Positions 7,479 to 13,100 of a DNA stretch of 15,181 nucleotides are shown in pieces. Origin of the DNA: an uncultured Clostridia bacterium (GTDB taxonomy: Bacteria > Bacillota > Clostridia > Oscillospirales > Oscillospiraceae); assembly GCA_938023775.1 (NCBI GenBank), contig CALJDB010000169.1:1-15181 (forward strand). The letters run 5' to 3'. Within the stretch, counting starts at the first letter, position 1. The number at the start of each line of letters is the position of its first letter. The notes under the pieces were generated by a model. That model ran no database searches. It was not told the origin of the DNA and worked only from the letters and a program-made list of their open reading frames with translations. Made by a program: the position numbers and the translations under genes.

Positions 7479-7734
7479 TTTTTCTCCTTTCCGCCGCGGG
7501 ATCTGTCAGCTCCGGGAGCGCCCCGCACGCCACTGCCCAGAGATAAATGCTCGCCACGCTGCCGCAGGGCGAATAGCGCCGGCGGTAGACCTCAAAGCGC
7601 TCGCGGCTGATCTCGCGGTGGCGGTAAACCATCCGCAGCCCACGCAATATCGCGAGGTCGCCGAAGCTGAAAACGTCCGGGCGGTGCAGTCCGGAAAGCA
7701 GCACCATTTCCGCCGCACCATATTCAAAAAACAT
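7393..7734 (-). pseudogene. DNA-3-methyladenine glycosylase (AlkA-like), internally deleted remnant
   Basis: The 113-residue frame starts MFFEYG, the typical N-terminus of small clostridial 3-methyladenine glycosylases, and jumps directly to AEMVLLSGLHRPDVFSFGDL, which belongs to the last third of that enzyme. The C-terminal end (GLRMVYRHR, YSPCGSVASIYLWAVA) is well preserved. Against a normal length of about 210-220 residues, roughly 120-140 residues are missing, including the helix-hairpin-helix. The missing part is not present in another frame nearby, so this is a deletion and not a frameshift. After the last family residues (about 80) the frame runs on without homology and ends 86 nt inside ogt. 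Base-excision activity is not expected. It still has a promoter and may now only act as a leader for ogt. Confidence 0.75.
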
Positions 7735-7757
7735 AGCAGCTCACCGCCTTTTTGCAT

Positions 7758-7766
7758 ATTATAACA
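7758..7766 (-). promoter_or_regulatory. Extended -10 promoter for the glycosylase remnant and ogt
   Basis: Read on the minus strand the bases are TGTTATAAT, a complete extended -10 (TGn plus TATAAT). No good -35 is seen 17 nt further upstream, as is usual for extended -10 promoters. It lies 24 nt before the ATG at 7734, leaving room for a short leader with a weak AAGGCGG-like ribosome site. Confidence 0.55.
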
Positions 7767-7796
7767 GCGGGACCGCGAAAACCGCCGCGATCCCGC
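7767..7796 (-). terminator. Probable terminator of the alpha/beta hydrolase-like gene
   Basis: Arms 7767-7777 and 7786-7796 form an 11-bp stem with one G-T wobble and an 8-nt loop, 26 nt after the stop codon on the minus strand. The following minus-strand bases are TGTTATAAT, so the U tract is poor. Those same bases are the extended -10 of the next transcription unit. Confidence 0.5.
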
Positions 7797-7822
7797 CGAA
7801 AACTATCAAATTCCGTGCGGAC

Positions 7823-8725
7823 TTACGCCCGCAACAGTCCGGCGAGTTTTTTAAAGTCCTTCCGCCCCTCGGGGAAGGAGGTCATCATGCAGTAGCTTTG
7901 GACCATGCCGGGGCGGGAGGTCAGTGTGAAGGGCACGCCCGCGGCGCGGCAGGCGGTCTCCAGATCGGGGCGCGCGCCGTAGAGGATCTCGTCTTCGCTG
8001 AAGAAAAAGTGGATGTCGCCGACGCCGTGCCAGTCGCCGAGGGAGGGGGAGAGCATGTAGCGCGGAATGTCGTCCCGCCCGCGGCGCATGAAGACCTCCA
8101 CGGTCTCAAGATAGGCGTAGTCGATTGTGACGTCGCGGTCGTTCAGCGCGCGCATGCGCGCCTTGGACGCCTTGTTCCACGGTAGGTCCATCGGCGACAC
8201 GGCAACGATATGACGCGGCTGGGGCAGAGGGGATTTCTGCGCGCTGTTGTGCGCTGCAATGCCGAGCGCCAGCGCCCCGCCGGAAAAAAAGCCACAGGTG
8301 CTGACGTTCCCGCCGCCGTAGACCGAAATCATCTCGGCATAGCAGGCGTAAGCGGCGTCATAGACCTCCGTGATGCAGTGGTCCGTGCAGAGCGGGAGGC
8401 AGGGGAACCACACGTCGCAGTCCGTCGCGCGGGAGAGGCGGCGCAGGCTCTTCGCGTCGCCCTTGTCCGGCGCGAGCATCATGCCGCCGCCGGGGAAAAA
8501 CAGGACCGCACGCTCGCTCCGCTCCGTGCGCCGCCGGATGACGGCGACCTCGCAGCCTGCAATCTCGCGTTTTTCGTAGTGCCCGTCCCCCTCCGGGACG
8601 GAAAAGCTCCGTTTCGCGTTGATCTGCCGCGCCGTCGGCAGAAACAGCTCCGGCGGCAGCGCATAGGTCCGCTTCGACCCCGCGCCGCGATAGCTTGTCC
8701 GCAGAATGCTTGCAACGATGCTCAT
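7823..8725 (-). CDS. Alpha/beta hydrolase-fold protein, HSL/lipase type, probably catalytically dead
   Basis: The 300-residue protein has the layout of the hormone-sensitive-lipase-like branch of alpha/beta hydrolases: oxyanion-loop region FFPGGGM (76-82), a stretch equivalent to the YRLAPEH segment (PLCTDHCITEVYDAAYA, 111-127), the nucleophile elbow region (CGFFSGGALALG, 144-155), acid residue Asp245 in SEDEILYG, and a C-terminal GMVQSYCMM (273-281). Aligned with the usual motifs, HGGG reads PGGG, the nucleophile Ser of GxSxGG reads Phe147, and the catalytic His position is Gln276. No histidine occurs after residue 239, so a standard Ser-Asp-His triad cannot form. Ser148 is one residue off register. 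No signal peptide or lipobox is clear. ATG 8723-8725 has GGGAGGA upstream and a consensus promoter, so the gene is probably expressed. A non-enzymatic role or unusual catalysis is possible. Confidence 0.8.
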   Translation of the reverse strand: MSIVASILRTSYRGAGSKRTYALPPELFLPTARQINAKRSFSVPEGDGHYEKREIAGCEVAVIRRRTERSERAVLFFPGGGMMLAPDKGDAKSLRRLSRATDCDVWFPCLPLCTDHCITEVYDAAYACYAEMISVYGGGNVSTCGFFSGGALALGIAAHNSAQKSPLPQPRHIVAVSPMDLPWNKASKARMRALNDRDVTIDYAYLETVEVFMRRGRDDIPRYMLSPSLGDWHGVGDIHFFFSEDEILYGARPDLETACRAAGVPFTLTSRPGMVQSYCMMTSFPEGRKDFKKLAGLLRA

Positions 8726-8762
8726 GGTCTTGTGTTTCCTCCCGGTGAAACTCTTTTTTCAT

Positions 8763-8791
8763 ATTATAGAGAGCGCATGCGCCCTTGTCAA
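8763..8791 (-). promoter_or_regulatory. Perfect sigma-70-type promoter of the alpha/beta hydrolase-like gene
   Basis: On the minus strand TTGACA (8786-8791) and TATAAT (8763-8768) match the consensus fully and are separated by exactly 17 bp. The -10 ends 37 nt before the ATG at 8725. No operator-like inverted repeat overlaps it clearly. Confidence 0.88.
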
Positions 8792-8890
8792 GACGGTGGG
8801 GCGTCTCAGTCGTCCTCTCTGGATTTTTCTACCAAATTTTGGGCAAGTTGGCAAGATGCAACTGAGGTACCCTGCTGTGAGGAGAACCGT
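8792..8890. other. AT-richer intergenic island without a gene
   Basis: This stretch is visibly richer in A and T than the flanking genes (for example the TTTTTCTACCAAATTTTGGG part) and holds no ribosome-site-plus-ORF on either strand. It contains short inverted repeats: AGTTG 8846-8850 with CAACT 8859-8863, and CTCAGT 8805-8810 with ACTGAG 8861-8866, which are mutually exclusive pairings. It is followed by a terminator oriented to the plus strand. A small RNA, a remnant of a repeated element, or an upstream control region of the hydrolase-like gene are all possible. Confidence 0.4.
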
Positions 8891-8932
8891 GCGCCCCGCC
8901 CCGGCGATAAGCCGGGGCGGGGCGCGCTTTTT
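8891..8932 (+). terminator. GC-rich intrinsic terminator, U tract on the plus strand
   Basis: Arms 8891-8905 and 8911-8925 pair perfectly over 15 bp around loop GATAA, followed after GC by TTTTT (8928-8932). The T tract is on the plus strand and runs into the stop codon of the minus-strand ATPase gene. On the minus strand the stem is followed by ACGGTTCT, so it is a weak terminator for that gene. No plus-strand gene is visible upstream between 6902 and here. Confidence 0.7.
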
Positions 8933-9989
8933 ACCCCACGATCCAGCGGATGTGATCTTCCGTCAGGGCGTCGAGACCGGCGAAGTCGACGTGGGGGCGG
9001 TAGAGGGCTTCAAGCTCGTCGTGGAGGGCTTTGGCGGCGGCGAGGGAGGCGCAGGCGCGGGCGAGGAGGGCTTCGCTCTCCCGCGCGCGGGCGCGGAGCG
9101 CGGGGCGCAGCGGGGCGAGGCGGGCGCTGTCCGGAATGGCGTCGAGGTGGAGCCGCCGGTCGGCTTTCCGCGCGCCGGGGCGCTCCTCGGCGACGACGGC
9201 GAGGGCGCGCTCCGGCAGCAGCAGCGCCTCAATCCGCTCCGGCTCCAGCGGGTCGCGGCAGACCACGGCGTCCAGCCCGCGCTGCGCCGCGCACCCGGCA
9301 AGCTCCGCGAGAAACTCCCCGCCGAGACCGAGGCGGTCGTCCAGCGCCACGAGGCGCAGCCCCTCCGTGTTCAGCAGCGAAACGCGCCCGCGGCAGCTGA
9401 GCGCGGAGACAAAGCGCTCGCGCAGCCGCCCGGTCCCGCCGCCCTTCGGCAGCTCCCGCGCGGCGAAGCGCGCCGCCTTTTCCCGCACGTGCCCGCGCTC
9501 ACCGTCCGTGACGAGTCCGGGCTGCCCCTTCACCCGCAGCGCCGCGGCTGCGGCGAGCAGGCGATAGGCGTCCGCGTAGTGCGCCTTGTAGCGCCGGTTT
9601 AAGTCCGCCGCCGCGTCCAGCTCGCCCTGCATCGCCCCGGCGTCCAGAAAGCTGCCGAGGTCCAGATAGAGCCCGGACGCGCCGGGGTAGCGCGGCTCCA
9701 GCACATGCGGCGCGGTGCCGTCGGCGTAACCGAGACGCAGCTCCGGCAGCCACACGGCGTCCAGCGAATCCGGGTCGCCGGAGCAGTGGATATACTCCAC
9801 GCGCCGCCCCGCCTGCTCCGCCGCTGCGCCGATGCGCCGCATAAACGTCGATTTTCCGCAGCCCGGTCCGCCCTTGAGCACCCAGAGAAAGTCGCCGCCC
9901 TCCGGGTCCGTGAAGCCGTCGTAAAGCGAATAAAAGCCCCGCGCGCTGTTCGCGCCGAGAAAATAGCGCTCCGTTTTTCCGTTTTCCAT
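8931..9989 (-). CDS. P-loop ATPase with duplicated domain, second P-loop degenerate
   Basis: Resembles a Firmicutes family of uncharacterised cytoplasmic ATPases made of two related P-loop halves (PRK06851-like, from memory). In this 352-residue protein the first half has Walker A GGPGCGKST (40-48) followed by VEYIHCSGDPDSLDAVWLPE (64-83) and TAPHVLEPRYPGA (92-104). The second half repeats the same order: RERFVSALSCRGRVSLL (190-206) matches RYFLGANSARGFYSLY (8-23), and CRDPLEPERIEALLLPE (244-260) matches the HCSGDPDS block. Where the second Walker A should be the sequence is ALDDRLGLGGEFL (215-227), lacking the GK[ST]. The C-terminal third is Ala/Arg-rich and helical. ATG 9987-9989 is used; the upstream AAAGG is weak and distant. 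No convincing promoter was found. The biological role of the family is unknown to me. Confidence 0.8.
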   Translation of the reverse strand: MENGKTERYFLGANSARGFYSLYDGFTDPEGGDFLWVLKGGPGCGKSTFMRRIGAAAEQAGRRVEYIHCSGDPDSLDAVWLPELRLGYADGTAPHVLEPRYPGASGLYLDLGSFLDAGAMQGELDAAADLNRRYKAHYADAYRLLAAAAALRVKGQPGLVTDGERGHVREKAARFAARELPKGGGTGRLRERFVSALSCRGRVSLLNTEGLRLVALDDRLGLGGEFLAELAGCAAQRGLDAVVCRDPLEPERIEALLLPERALAVVAEERPGARKADRRLHLDAIPDSARLAPLRPALRARARESEALLARACASLAAAKALHDELEALYRPHVDFAGLDALTEDHIRWIVG

Positions 9990-10054
9990 AGCCGATCCGA
10001 CCTTTCCGCGAGATTTTTTCGCTCCAGCCTATGCCGAACCGGAGCCGCGGGTGT

Positions 10055-10091
10055 AAAAAAAGCCGCAGACGTTTTAAAAACGTCTGCGGCT
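10055..10091 (-). terminator. Intrinsic terminator of the giant surface-protein gene
   Basis: Arms 10061-10071 (AGCCGCAGACG) and 10081-10091 form a perfect 11-bp stem. On the minus strand it is followed by a run of T (A run 10055-10061 on the plus strand). It starts 23 nt after the stop codon. The remaining bases 9990-10054 hold no feature I can support. Confidence 0.9.
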
Positions 10092-10114
10092 CTTTTCGCT
10101 TTTGGGGTTTTAAC

Positions 10115-13100
10115 TCAGTGCTCGATCTCCACGAGGAAGCGCATGATCATCGCGGCGATCTGGGCGCGGGTCGCGGTTGCCTTGGGGGAGAGAGCGCTCT
10201 CCGTGGTGCCGGCGATGACGCCGGTGGAGCATGCCCATTGCAGCGCGGGGACCGCCCACTCGCTCGCCTCGGCACTGTCCTCAAAGCTGAGGATGCTCAC
10301 GTCGCTCGCCTTGGCAACGTCGTCGCCGCGCTCGCGGGCGCAGCGGTAGAGGACTGCGGCGAGCTGCTCACGGTTGACGGGATCGGCGGGACCGAAGCGG
10401 CCGTCGCCGTAACCGAGGACGATCCCGGTCTCCTCCGCCCAGTTCACCGCGGCGGCAAACCAGTCGTCCGGAGAAACATCCGCAAAGCCGGCGTCCGCCG
10501 CCTCGGGCTCTCCGGCGAGACGCCAGAGGATCGTGACGAGCTGGGCACGGGTCGCAGCGCCGCCCGGCGCGAAGAGGCTGCCGGGGAGACCCTGCATCAG
10601 ACCGTTCTCCACGCAGAAGTGGATGCCGTCATGATACCAGAGACGCAGGTCCAGATCCGTGAAGATGTAAGCGGGGCAGGTCTTGTCGCGCGGGCACTTG
10701 CGGTAAGCACGGCTGTAGCCGTCGTCGTCCTCGCGCGGAGCGGGCGGGATATAGTTGCTCGTCCAGCGCGCATAGAGCGTGTGGGGCGCACCGTTTGTGA
10801 CGAGCGTGGTGCTCTCGATCTTCTCGCCGCGCTCGTTGAACCAGCCGTGGAAGGTCCAGCCGTCCTTCGTCAGCGTCGGAAGCGCGCCGTAGCTGCCGCC
10901 GAGGCGGACGGAGATGCTCGGCACCGTGCAGACCTGCTGCGGGTCGGAGAGTGTGACGGTGATCTCGTCAAGCTGCCACACGGCGTAGAGCGTCACGGTC
11001 TGACCGGCGGAGGCGAGCGGCGCCTGCAGCGTGCTGCCGAGCGCGTAGCTCACAACCGCGCCCCCGGGCACCGTCGTCCAGCCGATGAGCGTGTAGCCGT
11101 CCTTTGCAAAGTCGGACACGTCGGCACTGCCGTAAAGCGGAGTGGTCAGCTCGTTCTGATAGAGCGTCTGCGTCTTCACCGTGCCGGTCCCGCCGTTCGG
11201 GTCGTAGCTCACGGTGTAGCTGTAGCCGCGCGCGTCGGGGTCAGCCTCCCAGACGGCGTAGAGCGTCGGAACGGCGGTGAGGTCGCTCGTCAGCACCTGT
11301 GCGAGGGCGTAAGCATCGCCGCTGCCGTCGGAGGCGGTGTTCCAGCCGCTGATGTGATAGCCGTTCTTCGTGAAGCCCGCGCCGTCATGGAGGACGAGCG
11401 TCGTGCCGGTCACATAGGCCGCGGTCTCGCTCTGCGCCGGGGTGTCGCCGCCGTTCGCGTCGTATGCGACGGTATAGGTCGTCGCGCCGGAGCGGACGGC
11501 GATCACGCTGTCGCGCTCCAGAACGAAGGAGCCGGTGAGAACGCCGCTTGCCTCCGTCATCTGCATCACGGCGCCGTTGACCGCCACGGTCAGGCTGCCG
11601 AGCACATTCGGGTCGAGCGCCGTCACGGTGAAGTCCACCGTGGTGCCGCCGGGGAAGCGGTTCTGGTTCGGGTTCGTCGTGAGCGCAACGTCCGCCACGC
11701 CGCCGTCGTCGATGCTGACGGTGTAGGCGATGCGCTCCCAGACGGCGTAGAGCGTCAGGTCCGCGTCCTCGGTGTAAGGTGCGCCGGGGGCAAATTCCGC
11801 CGCGCCGTCGGCGGTCCGGCTCCAGCCGAGGAAGGTGTAGCCGCTGCGGGCGGGAACGGTCGGGCTGACAGTGTAGTCCGCACCGGCGGTCTTGCTGCCC
11901 GCGCCGGGCAGCGCTGTTACGAGCTCGCCGCCGGCGTTGGCGTCGTAGGTAACGGTGAAGCACTGAATCTTCTGCCACACGGCATAGAGCGTCACGTCGC
12001 CGCTGCCCATCTGGAATGTGCCGCGCGCGGTCGTGAACTCCGGCGTCGATGCCGTGGAGGAGCGCGCCCAGCCGAGGAAGGTCCAGTCGGGTCTGCTCGG
12101 TTGCGGGGTGAACTTGACGATCACGGACTCGCCGGAAAGATAGGCGTTCTCGTCCGTCGGAATACCCGTGCCGCCGTTCGCGTCATAGTGCACGGTGTAA
12201 GTCGACGCATTTTGCTGCCAGATGGCGTAGAGCGTGACGTTCACCGCGCCGATCTGGAAGCTGTCGCCGTCGGTGGTGTAGGTCGGGATGCGGGCGCTGC
12301 GGTCGGTGTCCCAGCCGAGGAAGGTCCAGCCGCTGCGGGTCAGCGTGTCGGTGAAAAGCACGTTGACGGTGTCGTTTTCAAAATACGCGATCCTGTCCAC
12401 GGGCGCGCCGATGCCGCCGTTGGCGTCGTAGCTGACGGTGTAGGTCTCGTGCGTCTGCCACACGGCGTAGAGCGTCACGGTCTGACCGTCCGCCGCGATG
12501 GGCGCAGTGAGGACAGCGCCGAGGGCGTAAGCCACGCCGCCGTTCGGCGCGGTCGCCCAGCCGATGAGGTCCGCGTGGTCTTTGGTGAAGCCCGTGCCGT
12601 CGCTGAGCTGGGTAGTGTCGACGGAGTTCACGGTCTGATCGGCGATGCTGCCCGTGCCGCCGTTCGCGTCATACTTGACCGTGTAGCGCACCTCCGTGCT
12701 GCGTGCGTCGAGCAGGGTGACTGCCACGTCGCCGGTGACGGTCAGCTGCGTGGTGATATGGTTCGCATCGCCGGTCGTGATGATGCGGCCGTTCACGAGG
12801 CACCAGAACGACGCCGTGCTGTAACCGTTCAGCGGCTCCGCCGTGATGTCCAGCACGTCGCCGTAGCGGATGGCATCGCCGGAGACCAGCGGGTCGCCGC
12901 CGCGCAGGACCGTGATCGTGCCGACGCCGTTATCGCGGAGCGTCAGCCCGTAGGTCTTGGCCTCCCAGAGGGCATAGAGCGTCAGGGGGGCGTTTCCGTC
13001 GTAGGCGTCGTTTGCCTCGTAATCCTTGTTGATGCCGTTGATGCTCCAGCCTGCGAAGTCATAGCCCTCGCGGACGGGGATCATGCTGCTGAGGAGGTAA

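Noticed and set aside
8706..9602. A 298-codon plus-strand frame across the intergenic island and the ATPase gene
   Set aside because: Most of it is antisense to the ATPase, with low-complexity Gly/Ala/Arg composition and no ribosome site. It also reads through a strong plus-strand terminator.
9990..10054. Possible promoter for the ATPase gene (TTTACA-like and CATAGG-like boxes on the minus strand)
   Set aside because: The -10-like box matches only about half the consensus and the spacing is off, so it is not better than chance.
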